DNA of 64,000 bases, taken from positions 434,001-498,000 of the forward strand of contig NZ_FNGF01000005.1 in assembly GCF_900102815.1 (NCBI RefSeq), written 5' to 3'. A program made the translations under genes and the position numbers. This stretch comes from Glycomyces sambucus. GTDB lineage: Bacteria; Actinomycetota; Actinomycetes; Mycobacteriales; Micromonosporaceae. Shown here one piece after another: positions 43,617-52,452 of the stretch. The notes beneath the pieces were generated by a model, which ran no database searches, had not been told where the DNA came from, and was given only the letters and a program-made list of their open reading frames with translations. Every line of letters begins with the position of its first letter. The stretch's first letter is position 1.

Positions 43617-44365
43617 GCGCCCTGGACATCCGCGGCCTCGAGCACGCCTACCCCGACGGCCACCGGGCCCTGGACGGCGTCGACCTGCACGTCGAGGAGG
43701 GCGAGCGCGTCGCGATCCTCGGCCCCAACGGCGCGGGCAAGACCACGCTCATGCTCCACCTCGCCGGGCTCCTCACCGCCACCGCCGGCGAGGTCCGCGT
43801 GGGCGGCACCAAGGTCGGGAAGAAGACGCTCACCGAGGTCCGCCGCCGGGTCGGCATCGTCTTCCAGAGCCCCGACGACCAGCTGTTCATGCCCACGGTC
43901 GCCGACGACGTCGGCTTCGGCCCCGCGAACCTCGGCCTGCGCGGGCCCGAGCTCGCCGAACGCGTCGCCGCCGCCCTCCGGGACGTCGACCTCGCCGACC
44001 TCGCCGACCGCCCCCCGCACCACCTCTCGGTCGGCCAGCAGCGCCGCGCCGCGCTCGCCGGGGTCCTCGCCATGCGGCCCGACATCGTCGTGTGCGACGA
44101 GCCCTCGGCGAACCTCGACCCCGCGAGCCGCCGCGACCTCGCCGCGATCCTCCACCGGACCGCGCCGACGCTCCTGCTGGTGACCCACGACCTGCCGTAC
44201 GCGCTCCAGCTCTGCGAGCGGGCCGTGATCCTCGACGCCGGGCGCGTCGCCGCCGACGCCCCCGTGGCCGAGGTCCTGGCCGACGCCGACCTCCTGGCCC
44301 GGCACCGGCTCGAACTGCCCTTCGGCTTCTCCCTGGAGACCGCCCTGGCGGCGCTGCGGCGCTGA
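43613..44365 (+). CDS. ECF transporter ATPase (CbiO/NikO)
   Basis: 250 residues from a GTG overlapping the cbiQ stop by 4 nt. Walker A GPNGAGKTT, Q-loop FQSPDDQLFMPTV, a signature variant LSVGQQRRAALAG, Walker B IVVCDEPSANLDP and H-loop VTHDLPYALQLC are complete. It powers metal uptake by the NikMNQ membrane complex and is the last gene of the operon. Confidence 0.93.
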   Translation: MSALDIRGLEHAYPDGHRALDGVDLHVEEGERVAILGPNGAGKTTLMLHLAGLLTATAGEVRVGGTKVGKKTLTEVRRRVGIVFQSPDDQLFMPTVADDVGFGPANLGLRGPELAERVAAALRDVDLADLADRPPHHLSVGQQRRAALAGVLAMRPDIVVCDEPSANLDPASRRDLAAILHRTAPTLLLVTHDLPYALQLCERAVILDAGRVAADAPVAEVLADADLLARHRLELPFGFSLETALAALRR

Positions 44366-44379
44366 CCGGGGCACACCGC

Positions 44380-44413
44380 GAAGGGGCGCAGCCGGAACCG
44401 GCTGCGCCCCTTC
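44380..44413. terminator. Terminator after the metal importer
   Basis: 16-bp perfect stem with an AA loop (44380-44395 with 44398-44413), shared with the convergent DsbA-like gene. Confidence 0.85.
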
Positions 44414-44424
44414 ACATGCGTCGG

Positions 44425-45168
44425 TCAGGCGGCGTCGATCGCGGCCTGCACCAGGTCGGCGAACTGGGAGTTGTCCTCGACCGTCGTGCCGTCGATCTTC
44501 GCGGTCGGGGTGCCGGAGACGCCGCCGTCACCGGTCGCCCACGCGGTGCCGTCCTGGACCCAGCCCTTGTAGGTCCCGTCCTCCACGCAGGACTGCCAGG
44601 CCGCGTCGAGGCCGACGTCGTCGGTGCCGATCGCGATGAGCTCCTGGTCGGTCAGGCCCGTGGAGTTCTCGGCGGGCTGGTTCTCGTAGAGCGCCAGCGT
44701 GTAGTCGAGGAACTGCTGCTCCCCGGCGTCGGCGGCGCACACCGCGGCCGCGGCCGCGCGCGTCGAGTACTGGGTGCCCGAGGAGAGCCGGTCGAGGATC
44801 GTGATCGGGTGGTAGTTCACCGTGACCGAGCCGTCGTCGATCCAGGACTGGAGCTGCGCGGCGTACGCGGACTCGAACTGGTTGCACGCGGGGCACATGT
44901 AGTCGATGAACAGGTCGACCTGGACCGGCCCGTCGCCGACCTGGACCCCGAACGAGTCGGTGACGGCCGCGGTCGGCTCGTTCACCTCGTAGTCGTCGCC
45001 CTGGCTGTTGTACCAGATGCCCCACCCCAGGAGCCCGCCGATGAGCACCACCGCGGCGCCGACGGACACCCACAGGAGGGTCTTGCGGCGGCGGGCCTCG
45101 GCCGCCTGCTGCTTGCGCAGGGCCTCGGCGGCCTTCCTGCGCTCGGTCTTCCGCTCTGATGAGCCCAT
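44425..45168 (-). CDS. Membrane-anchored DsbA-like thioredoxin protein
   Basis: 247 residues. A charged cytoplasmic helix (RKAAEALRKQQAAEARRRKT) precedes one membrane segment (LLWVSVGAAVVLIGGLLG). The extracellular Thioredoxin_4 domain has FIDYMCPACNQFE (CPAC active site) and cis-Pro GVSGTPTAKIDG, with two more Cys likely forming a disulfide. It probably oxidises or isomerises exported proteins, like mycobacterial DsbA/MPT-type membrane thiol oxidoreductases. Confidence 0.9.
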   Translation of the reverse strand: MGSSERKTERRKAAEALRKQQAAEARRRKTLLWVSVGAAVVLIGGLLGWGIWYNSQGDDYEVNEPTAAVTDSFGVQVGDGPVQVDLFIDYMCPACNQFESAYAAQLQSWIDDGSVTVNYHPITILDRLSSGTQYSTRAAAAAVCAADAGEQQFLDYTLALYENQPAENSTGLTDQELIAIGTDDVGLDAAWQSCVEDGTYKGWVQDGTAWATGDGGVSGTPTAKIDGTTVEDNSQFADLVQAAIDAA

Positions 45169-45223
45169 GTGCCTCGCTCAGCCTTTCTCAGGTCCAACAC
45201 TCGATTCACGAAGCGGATTCGAG

Positions 45224-45237
45224 TACGCTCAGCGGCG
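45224..45237 (+). promoter_or_regulatory. Leaderless -10 of the CopC-CopD fusion gene
   Basis: TACGCT (45224-45229) is followed by 8 nt and the ATG at 45238. Confidence 0.5.
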
Positions 45238-46959
45238 ATGCCGTACCGCCTGAGCACCCGACGCCGCCCCTCCGCCCGGAGCCCCCGCGCCCGCCGCGGC
45301 GCGGCCCCCGGCCGGCGGCTCGCCGCCCGCCTCGCCTGGTCGTCGCTCGCGGCGGCCCTCGTCGGAGTGCTGTGGGCGTCGGCGGCATCGGCGCACGCGG
45401 CCGCCACCGAGACCACCCCCGGATCCGGGGCGGTCCTGGACGCGGCCCCGAGCGAAGTCGTCGTCGAGTTCAACGAACCAGTCACCCCCGTAGACGCGGG
45501 CACCGGCGTCGTGGCTCCCGATGGTGACCGAGCCGACACCGACGTGGTCCGCAGCGACGACGGCACGCAGATCACCATCACTGTCGACGCCGACCTCGAA
45601 GGCACCTACCTGGTCGGATACCGCGTCGTCTCCGACGACGGCCACCCCGTCTCCGGCACCTTCACCTACTCGGTCGCCACCGAGACCGAGGCCCCGAGCG
45701 CCGAGGCGCTCACCGCCGCCGGCACCGACCCGTTCGTGCAGGCGCTCCTGTACGGCAACCGCTGGTTCGGCTACGCCGCCTTGGCACTCGCGCTCGGCGC
45801 GGGCGTCCTCCTGATCGCCGGCGCCCGCCCCCGCGAGGCCGTCGCCCGGCTCGTCGCCCTCGGCCTCGCCGTGGTCGCGATGACCGCCGTCCTCGGCCTC
45901 CCGCTCCAGGCCGCGTACGAGACCGGCACCGGCGTCTCCGACCTCGACGCGGCCGGGCTCCAGTCGGTCATGCAGTCCAACATCGGCCTCGCCGCGCTCC
46001 TGCGGCTCCTGCTGGTGCTCCTGGCGCTGCCGCTCATGCGCGCGGTCGTCACGAGCACGGCCGTCACGAGCACGGACGACGCGGAGGCCCCGCAGCGCGC
46101 GGTCGCCGCCGGACTCGCCGGGGTCGGGCTCGCGCTCGGCGCCACTTGGCCGCTCGCCGGGCACCCGATGGCCTCCGACCCGGTCGTGGTCGCGTTCATC
46201 GCCGACTGGGTCCACCTCGTGACCGCGCTGGCCTGGGGCGGCGGCGTGTTCGCGCTGCTGGTCCTGGCCCTGCGCAAGGACACCGAGATCCCCGACCGCA
46301 CCGCGGAGGTGTGGATCGCGCTGGTGCCGTGGCTCCTCGCGAACCTCATCGTCGCCGGGATCGCGTCGTCGCTGCTCCACATCGACTCGGTCGAGGCCCT
46401 GACGCAGACGCAGTACGGGCGCCTCGTGCTCCTCAAGTCCGGGATCCTCATCGCGGTCGTCGCCATCGGCGTGTTCACGCGCCGCGCGCTCGTGGGCCGG
46501 GCCGAGGGTCCGCGGCGCCTGCGGGTGATGGCCGGGGTCGAGACCGTGTTCCTCGCCGTCGTCCTCGGCGCCGTCGCGGTGCTCGTGCAGGCCGTGCCCG
46601 CGAAGACCGCGCTGCTGGAGGCCGAGACCTCCGCGGCGGCCTCCACGGAGACGGCGACGCTCGTGACGACGGACGTGTACACCGCGCAGGTCGTGCTCGA
46701 ACCGGGCCGCCCGGGCGCGAACAGCGTCCGCATCCTCGCCGACGACCTCGAAGGCGCCGCCTTCGCGGCCGTCGAATGGGAGGCGGTCTACGGGCTCGAA
46801 GGCGAGGAGCCGCAGGAGCTGCGGCTCATCGAGCTGCGCACCGGCATCCTCGCGGGCGAGGCGAACCTCGGCGAGGCGGGCCGGTGGATCGTGGAGTTCA
46901 CCCTGACCGACGCCGCGGGGAACACCGCCACGGCGACGGCCGAGATCGACGTGTCGTAG
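45238..46959 (+). CDS. CopC-CopD fusion copper protein (YcnJ-like)
   Basis: 573 residues. A signal peptide ends ASAHAAATET, leaving a CopC domain whose copper His lies at the mature N-terminus; DDGHPVSGTFTY holds the second His. Residues ~160-450 form the eight-helix CopD domain (GNRWFGYAALALALG, DWVHLVTALAWGGGVFAL). A C-terminal ~110-residue extracellular beta domain (VVLEPGRPGANSV; WIVEFTLTDAAGN) completes a three-part YcnJ-like protein for copper uptake. It is convergent with tatD. Confidence 0.9.
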   Translation: MPYRLSTRRRPSARSPRARRGAAPGRRLAARLAWSSLAAALVGVLWASAASAHAAATETTPGSGAVLDAAPSEVVVEFNEPVTPVDAGTGVVAPDGDRADTDVVRSDDGTQITITVDADLEGTYLVGYRVVSDDGHPVSGTFTYSVATETEAPSAEALTAAGTDPFVQALLYGNRWFGYAALALALGAGVLLIAGARPREAVARLVALGLAVVAMTAVLGLPLQAAYETGTGVSDLDAAGLQSVMQSNIGLAALLRLLLVLLALPLMRAVVTSTAVTSTDDAEAPQRAVAAGLAGVGLALGATWPLAGHPMASDPVVVAFIADWVHLVTALAWGGGVFALLVLALRKDTEIPDRTAEVWIALVPWLLANLIVAGIASSLLHIDSVEALTQTQYGRLVLLKSGILIAVVAIGVFTRRALVGRAEGPRRLRVMAGVETVFLAVVLGAVAVLVQAVPAKTALLEAETSAAASTETATLVTTDVYTAQVVLEPGRPGANSVRILADDLEGAAFAAVEWEAVYGLEGEEPQELRLIELRTGILAGEANLGEAGRWIVEFTLTDAAGNTATATAEIDVS

Positions 46960-47002
46960 CGGCTCCCGGAGCCGGTCTTCCAGGGCCCGTCCGGAACCGG
47001 CG

Positions 47003-47863
47003 CTACTTCCAGTCCCCGAACGCGGCCTCGGTGTTCGCCCACAGCCGCTCGCACCAGGCCGTGAGGTCGCGCTCCAGGTACTCGGCGAGGAACCGGGCCG
47101 TGTAGTTGGCGAGCGCCGGGTGGTTCCGGTGCCCGCGCACGGGGATCGGGGCCATGAACGGCGCGTCGGTCTCGACCAGGACCAGCTCGGGCGGGGCCGT
47201 GGCGGCGGCGTCGCGCAGGTGCTGCGCGTTCTTGAACGTCACGTTCCCGGCGAAGCTCATGAAGAACCCGCGCCGCGCGCACTCCTTCGCGAACGCGGCG
47301 TCGCCGGAGAAGCAGTGGAGCACCACCCGGTCGGGGGCGCCGTCGCGGTCGAGGAGGGCGAGGACGTCCTCGTGGGCGTCCCGGTCGTGGATGACGAGGG
47401 CCTTGCCGCGCTCCTTGGCGATCGCGATGTGCGCGCGGAACGAGCGCTGCTGCTCGGCCCGCCCGGCCTCGTCGGTGCGGAAGTAGTCGAGCCCGGTCTC
47501 CCCGAGGGCCGCCACGCGCGGCAGCGCCGCGAGCGCGTCGATCTCGGCCAGCGCGGCGTCGAGGTCGTCCAGGCGCGGGGCGTCGTTGGGGTGCAGCGCG
47601 GCGGCGGCGAGCACGCGCGGGTCGGCGGCGGCGAGCGCGGCGGCCCAGTGCGAGGACGCGACGTCGGTGCCGACCTGGACGATCCGCGCGACCCCGGCGG
47701 CCTCGGCCTCGTCGAGGCGCGCGCGGACCTCGGGCGCGCCGGGCGCGGGGACCGGCGGCTCGTCCTCGTCGCCGAAGGTGTCGACGAGGTCGAGGTGGGT
47801 GTGGCTGTCGGCGACGGGGAACGGGAGCGGCTCGGGCGCCGGCGCGGGTTCGGATCGGTACAC
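47003..47863 (-). CDS. TatD family metal-dependent hydrolase
   Basis: 286 residues from the GTG giving VYRSEPAPAPEP. TatD metal ligands are all present: DSHTHLDLVD, LGETGLDYFRTD, VIHDRDAHED, VLHCFSGDAAFA and VETDAPFMAPIPVRG. The family acts as a 3'-5' exodeoxyribonuclease or deaminated-nucleotide hydrolase in DNA quality control. In many actinobacteria it lies near metG and rsmA/ksgA; here metG is about 1.5 kb downstream in the window with another gene between. Earlier in-frame starts give a non-conserved basic N-terminus. Confidence 0.88.
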   Translation of the reverse strand: MYRSEPAPAPEPLPFPVADSHTHLDLVDTFGDEDEPPVPAPGAPEVRARLDEAEAAGVARIVQVGTDVASSHWAAALAAADPRVLAAAALHPNDAPRLDDLDAALAEIDALAALPRVAALGETGLDYFRTDEAGRAEQQRSFRAHIAIAKERGKALVIHDRDAHEDVLALLDRDGAPDRVVLHCFSGDAAFAKECARRGFFMSFAGNVTFKNAQHLRDAAATAPPELVLVETDAPFMAPIPVRGHRNHPALANYTARFLAEYLERDLTAWCERLWANTEAAFGDWK

Positions 47864-48215
47864 GCCCCAACCATGCCACGGATCACGCTCACCCGATCGG
47901 GTGATATGCGGCCGCCGCGCCCGGGTTCTTGTCGGACCCCTCGGCAATGCTGGCCGCTACGGTCCCCCTCCGGGTGGGTGGGGGCTCGGGATGGTATTCG
48001 CGCGTCTCAGCGACGGCCGTCGATGCCTCCGGCCCGCGAACTGCGCCGCGGACGGCCCGTAACACCTTCTTCATGTTCCGGACATGCGGGCCTGACAGGG
48101 CGCGCTTACGTTGGCGTGCAGCCCGGTCCATCGGCCACGGCCCCACTGCCACGACCCGACCGCCCACACCAAGGCGACACCGCCGTCGCACCCGCGCAGA
48201 CGAATCGAGCCGCAC
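47864..48215. other. Intergenic region between tatD and the 48216 gene
   Basis: 352 bp without a convincing gene. It contains copy B of the dispersed G-quadruplex element (47926-48000) and an inverted repeat CATGT-N5-ACATG (48072-48086) that could be an operator for the downstream gene. Confidence 0.5.
47926..48000 (+). repeat. Dispersed ~75-bp element, copy B, with G-quadruplex motif
   Basis: It contains TTGTCGGACCCC and GGGTGGGTGGGGGCTCGGG (47972-47990), a (G3+N1-7)4 motif, and ends GGGATGGTA. It aligns with copy A at 40846-40918. The TTGTCGGAC-N8-AATGCT stretch resembles an actinobacterial promoter of the TTGTCRGTG-N8-TANNNT class. Confidence 0.6.
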
Positions 48216-49331
48216 ATGACCCGCGACCTCGCGTCCCGCCGCAACCGCGCCGCAGCGCTCCAGCAACGCCGCCCCGCCGTCCCGGCCGAACCGACGCATC
48301 CCGAGACCGTCACCGTCGAATGGCAGGGCGAGCGGTTCCCCGGCGCCCCCTTCGCCGACGGGGCCGCGTGGGAGCTGTTCTCCGCGCTCCCGCGCCCCGA
48401 CTTCCTCCCCAGCACCAGGCCCGGCGGCGAGTACCCGTACCGGGCCTTCGCCCACGCCAGCGAGGTGCTCCGCGACGGCGTCCCCGTCTCGGTGAACGAC
48501 GCGCACGCCCTGACGGTGCCGCTCGCGCCCGGGATCGACCTCGCGTACGTCCGCCGCCTCACCCAGACCGCGCACCTGGAGCCGGCCGCGCGGGTCCTGC
48601 TCGACCGGGTCCGCTCCTCCGCGCCGCTCGCCCCCGGCGACCTCATGGAGCGGCCCGTCACGGCCGCGCAGATCGCCCGCCTCATGGAGACCGCCGCGGT
48701 CCCCGGCGGGTTCTGCTACCGCCGCAGAGACACCGCGCACCTGCGCACGCCCGCGTCGCGCTCGGTCCTCGGCGGCGAGTCCGAGCACGGCGAGCCGTGG
48801 GTGTACGCGCTGCGCTGGGCCGTCGCCGACCCCGCCGACTACCAGGCGCCGACCGCCCCGGACTACGAAGGGCTCACGGCGATGCCGTCCTCCGACCGGC
48901 GCGGAGCGCCCGTCCTGGGGACCGGGTTCGCGATCTCCTCGGCGCACCTGCTGCCCGAGCACGTCACCGCCGACCTCACCGACCTGCCGCTGCCCGAGGG
49001 CGCGTCCCTGCTGGGCTACAACGACAGCGGCGCCGAGGCCGAGCTGTTCCGGTACGGCGGCCAGCAGTGGACCCCCGTCCACGCGGCCGCGGTGCCGATC
49101 GCGGGCGTCGAGACCGGCCGGGCCCACCAGGTGCGCCGCGTCCTGCGCGAGGCCGCCCGCGCGGTCTGGAACGGCGTCCCCGGCTCGCTCGTGGACGCCG
49201 ACGAGGACTGGGCGCGCTTCCGGCTCTCGCGGCCGAGCCCGGACGTCCTCTCGCGCACCGGCGCCGAGGCCGTGCGCCGCGGCGTCTACGAGAAGTGGGT
49301 CAGCCGCGCCGAGATCGCCCCCGCGGTCTGA
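48216..49331 (+). CDS. Hypothetical protein, unknown family
   Basis: 371 residues from ATG 48216. The predicted protein is soluble with mixed helices and strands, including EWQGERFPGAPFADGAAWEL, YPYRAFAHASEVL, MERPVTAAQIARLMETAA and YEKWVSRAEIAPAV. There is no signal peptide, membrane segment or motif I recognise. It stands alone, with a terminator behind it. Strong GC3 bias supports coding. The start is uncertain because no strong ribosome binding site precedes it. Confidence 0.65.
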   Translation: MTRDLASRRNRAAALQQRRPAVPAEPTHPETVTVEWQGERFPGAPFADGAAWELFSALPRPDFLPSTRPGGEYPYRAFAHASEVLRDGVPVSVNDAHALTVPLAPGIDLAYVRRLTQTAHLEPAARVLLDRVRSSAPLAPGDLMERPVTAAQIARLMETAAVPGGFCYRRRDTAHLRTPASRSVLGGESEHGEPWVYALRWAVADPADYQAPTAPDYEGLTAMPSSDRRGAPVLGTGFAISSAHLLPEHVTADLTDLPLPEGASLLGYNDSGAEAELFRYGGQQWTPVHAAAVPIAGVETGRAHQVRRVLREAARAVWNGVPGSLVDADEDWARFRLSRPSPDVLSRTGAEAVRRGVYEKWVSRAEIAPAV

Positions 49332-49338
49332 GACGCGC

Positions 49339-49368
49339 AGCGGCCCCCGGCGAGAGCCGGGGGCCGCT
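49339..49368. terminator. Terminator between the 48216 gene and metG
   Basis: 13-bp perfect stem with a GAGA tetraloop (49339-49351 with 49356-49368), between convergent genes. Confidence 0.85.
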
Positions 49369-49378
49369 CAGGCATCGC

Positions 49379-51172
49379 TTACGCGTTCAGCCGCTCGATC
49401 TCCTCGTCAACGATCGACGGGTCGAGCTTGGCGAACACCGGGACCGGCTTGTCCAGCGGCGTGCCCGGGACCAGCGGCACGGACTCCCACTTCGGGACGT
49501 CCGAGTAGTCGCCGGTGAGGACCGGGTACGGGCCGTCGGTCGCGCCCGCGCCCTCGTCGAGGTCGACGACCTCCTCGATGCGCGGCATCGGCGCGAACAC
49601 GCCCTCGCCGCCGAGCAGCTCGTGCACCTTCTGCGAGGAGTGCGGCAGGAACGGGCTCATGACGGTCTTCAGGTCCGAGACGGCCTGGAGGACGGTGAAC
49701 AGGACCGTGCCCTGGCGCTTCGGGTCCTCCTTCATCTTCCACGGCGCGGTGTCGGCCAGGTACTTGTTCGCGGCGGCGACGGTCTTCATCGCCTCGCCGA
49801 TCGCGGCGCGGACCTTGTTCTGCCCGATGAGGTCCCCGACCGCGTCGAACGACGCCCGCGTGGCCTCCAGCAGCTCGCGGTCCACCTGCTCCAGCTCGCC
49901 CGGCTCGGGGACCGCGCCGAAGTTCTTCGCCGCCATCGCCACCGACCGGTTCACCAGGTTGCCCCAGCCCGCCACCAGCTCGTCGTTGTTGCGGCGCAGG
50001 AACTCCGCCCACGTGAAGTCCGAGTCCTGGTTCTCCGGGCCCGCCGCGCAGATGTAGTACCGCAGCGCGTCGGGGGAGTACCGCTCCAGGAAGTCCCGCA
50101 CGTAGATCACCACGCGGCGGGAGGAGGAGAACTGCTTGCCCTCCATCGTCAGGAACTCCGAGGACACCACCTCGGTCGGCAGGTTCAGCCTCCCGAGCGC
50201 GCCCGGCTCGCCGCCCTTCGCGCCCTCGCCGTCGGCGCCCAGGAGCATCGCCGGCCAGATCTCGGAGTGGAAGACGATGTTGTCCTTGCCCATGAAGTAG
50301 TACGAGACCGCCTCGGGGTCCTGCCACCACCGCTTCCACGCCTCGGGGTCGCCCGAGCGCCGCGCCCACTCGATCGTCGCGCTCAGGTACCCGATGACCG
50401 CGTCGAACCACACGTACAGGCGCTTGTCCTTGCGGTCGACCCAGCCGTCGAGGGGGATCGGCACGCCCCAGTCGAGGTCGCGCGAGATCGGGCGCGGCTG
50501 GAGGTCGTCGAGCAGGTTCTTGGTGAACCGCACGACGTTCGTGCGCCAGCCGGTGCGGGTGTCGAGCCACGCGTGCAGCGCGTCGGCGAACGCCGGCAGG
50601 TCGAGGAAGAAGTGGTCCTCCTCCACGAACTTCGGGGTCTCCCCGTTGATCCGCGACTTCGGGTCGATGAGGTCGACCGGGTCGAGCTGGCGCCCGCAAT
50701 TGTCGCACTGGTCGCCGCGCGCGGAGTCGAACCCACAGTGCGGGCACGTGCCCTCGATGTAGCGGTCGGGCAGCGTGCGGCCCGTCGACGGGCTGATCGC
50801 CCCGAGCGTCTTCTTCTGCAGGATGTACCCGTTGCCGTAGAGCGTCGCGAACAGCTCCTGCACCGTCTTGTAGTGGTTCCCGGTCGTGGTGCGCGTGAAC
50901 AGGTCGTACGACAGGCCCAGGGCGTCCAGATCCTCGACGATGATCCGGTTGTACTTCGCGGCGGCCTCCGCGGGCTTGAGCCCCTCCGAGTCGGCCTGCA
51001 CCAGGATCGGGGTGCCGTGCTCGTCGGTCCCCGAGACCATGAGCACGTCGTGACCGCGCATGCGCATGTAGCGGGCGAAGACGTCGGCGGGGACCCCGAA
51101 TCCCGCTACATGTCCGATGTGCCGGGGGCCGTTGGCGTAAGGCCAGGCCAGCGCGGTCAGTACGTGAGTCAT
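49379..51172 (-). CDS. metG: Methionyl-tRNA synthetase
   Basis: 597 residues. The class I motifs are HIGH ([12 protein letters not shown], His18-His21) and the KMSKS-equivalent GKQFSSSR. A zinc knuckle ([20 protein letters not shown]) and the anticodon-binding helical domain ([20 protein letters not shown]) follow. There is no C-terminal EMAP/Trbp111 domain. It charges tRNA(Met) and initiator tRNA. The start [18 protein letters not shown] is the conserved N-terminus and has a leaderless -10. Confidence 0.96.
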   Translation of the reverse strand: MTHVLTALAWPYANGPRHIGHVAGFGVPADVFARYMRMRGHDVLMVSGTDEHGTPILVQADSEGLKPAEAAAKYNRIIVEDLDALGLSYDLFTRTTTGNHYKTVQELFATLYGNGYILQKKTLGAISPSTGRTLPDRYIEGTCPHCGFDSARGDQCDNCGRQLDPVDLIDPKSRINGETPKFVEEDHFFLDLPAFADALHAWLDTRTGWRTNVVRFTKNLLDDLQPRPISRDLDWGVPIPLDGWVDRKDKRLYVWFDAVIGYLSATIEWARRSGDPEAWKRWWQDPEAVSYYFMGKDNIVFHSEIWPAMLLGADGEGAKGGEPGALGRLNLPTEVVSSEFLTMEGKQFSSSRRVVIYVRDFLERYSPDALRYYICAAGPENQDSDFTWAEFLRRNNDELVAGWGNLVNRSVAMAAKNFGAVPEPGELEQVDRELLEATRASFDAVGDLIGQNKVRAAIGEAMKTVAAANKYLADTAPWKMKEDPKRQGTVLFTVLQAVSDLKTVMSPFLPHSSQKVHELLGGEGVFAPMPRIEEVVDLDEGAGATDGPYPVLTGDYSDVPKWESVPLVPGTPLDKPVPVFAKLDPSIVDEEIERLNA

Positions 51173-51185
51173 GGGCCTTATGGTA
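51173..51185 (-). promoter_or_regulatory. Leaderless -10 of metG
   Basis: On the minus strand TACCAT (51180-51185) precedes the metG ATG by 7 nt. Confidence 0.55.
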
Positions 51186-51358
51186 TCCGTCCCGCAGAAT
51201 GGACGGCCGCCGTCCGACCTCGACCGCCAGGTCACGGGCGGTCACCGCCCGACCCGTGCCCCGGGGCGCGGCCCGCGGGCGCCGCCGGGGTGGACGCCGA
51301 CACACTATCCCTGCGCGATTGCGCCCGGCTTCGGTGATTCGGTGATGCAATAACCGGT

Positions 51359-52195
51359 ATGTCTGGAACACACCGCGCGGCAGATCCCCAGCCCCAGCCC
51401 GCCGGCTACGACGACGGCCGCGGGACCCCCGTGCCGGAGGTCCCGGCCGCCTACGGCGCCGACGGCCGCAGCGCCGGCCTCGAGCACATCGGCCCTGATC
51501 ACAACGGCCCTGATCCGGTTGGCCTCGATCCCATTGGCCCTGAACCTATTGGCCCGGTCGACTGGGACCCCGCCGCCGAGCAGCCCCGTCCCGTCTCGCA
51601 GCGCAGCCCCCTCGGCTCACAGGCCGAGGGCATGGCCGCGATCCGCGCCGTGTGGGAACGCGCCGCCGAATCCGAGAGGCGCCGCCCCGCCCGCCCCGGC
51701 CGGCCCCAGCGCCGCCGCGAACCCAAGCGCCTCGGGCCCGCGCTCCTCGGCGTCCTCGTCTGCGCCTGCCTGCTCATGTTCTTCGCGTGGGCCGCCGCGC
51801 CCGCGCTGTGGATCAGCATCGGCCACGCCGACCGCGGCACCGTCGCCGTGACCTCCTGCCAGGAGGGCTTCGCGCCCGCGTGCACCGGCGTGTTCACCGC
51901 CGACTCCGGGTGGTCCAAGCCGCTGTCGATCACCGGCGAGGCGGCCGCCGCCGACGTCGGCACCGAGCTCGCCGCCCGCGCCACCGGCCCCGGCGCCCAC
52001 TCCGCGTACGTCGGCGGCACCGCCGGGCTGCTGCTGCGCTGGGCGCCCGCCCTGGTGCTGTTCATGGTGGCCGCGTTCGCGCTCGTCGCCGTCTCGGGCG
52101 CCACGCGCCTGTACGACGGGCGCTCCGCCGCCGTCGGCCTGTGCTGGGCCTTCGCCGGTGCGGTCCTCGCGGCGGCGCTCGCCTTCGCGTGGTGA
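51359..52195 (+). CDS. Hypothetical membrane protein with (D/E)PIGP repeats
   Basis: 278 residues. The N-terminal ~130 are disordered and include tandem GPDPVGLDPIGPEPIGP-type repeats (about residues 44-66), then a basic stretch (RRRPARPGRPQRRREPKR). Four membrane segments follow (LGVLVCACLLMFFAWAAAP; LRWAPALVLFMVAAFALVAV; AVGLCWAFAGAVLAAALAF), with an extracellular loop holding two Cys (TSCQEGFAPACTG). I do not recognise the family. It is divergent from metG. Confidence 0.72.
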   Translation: MSGTHRAADPQPQPAGYDDGRGTPVPEVPAAYGADGRSAGLEHIGPDHNGPDPVGLDPIGPEPIGPVDWDPAAEQPRPVSQRSPLGSQAEGMAAIRAVWERAAESERRRPARPGRPQRRREPKRLGPALLGVLVCACLLMFFAWAAAPALWISIGHADRGTVAVTSCQEGFAPACTGVFTADSGWSKPLSITGEAAAADVGTELAARATGPGAHSAYVGGTAGLLLRWAPALVLFMVAAFALVAVSGATRLYDGRSAAVGLCWAFAGAVLAAALAFAW

Positions 52196-52452
52196 GCGGC
52201 CGAACGGCCCGCCGCGCCGCACCCGCGGTCCGTCCCCGTCTCGTAGCAGCCGGTGCATGATCGCGACCGGCGGCGCGCCAAAGGGCCGGACGAGCTGTAA
52301 TCGCCCCCACCCGGGAGGACTGCGTCAGAACCGTCCACCCGGCGCGTCGTAGAGTTGGGGCGCCCCCGGAACTCCGCCTGAGTCGGCGCGTTCACCGCGC
52401 CCAACTGAATTGACCGTTCCTACCCCGTTGCGGGGCTCCTCGGGAGACAAGC

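Noticed and set aside
47864-47876. Leaderless -10 for tatD (CATGGT)
   Set aside because: The spacing is 6 nt and the first base is not T, so it is weaker than the nine sites reported.
47120-51337. A 1405-codon open frame on the plus strand
   Set aside because: It runs antisense to tatD and metG and in another frame of the 48216 gene. Its translation is Arg/Gly/Val-rich low complexity, typical of high-G+C shadow frames.
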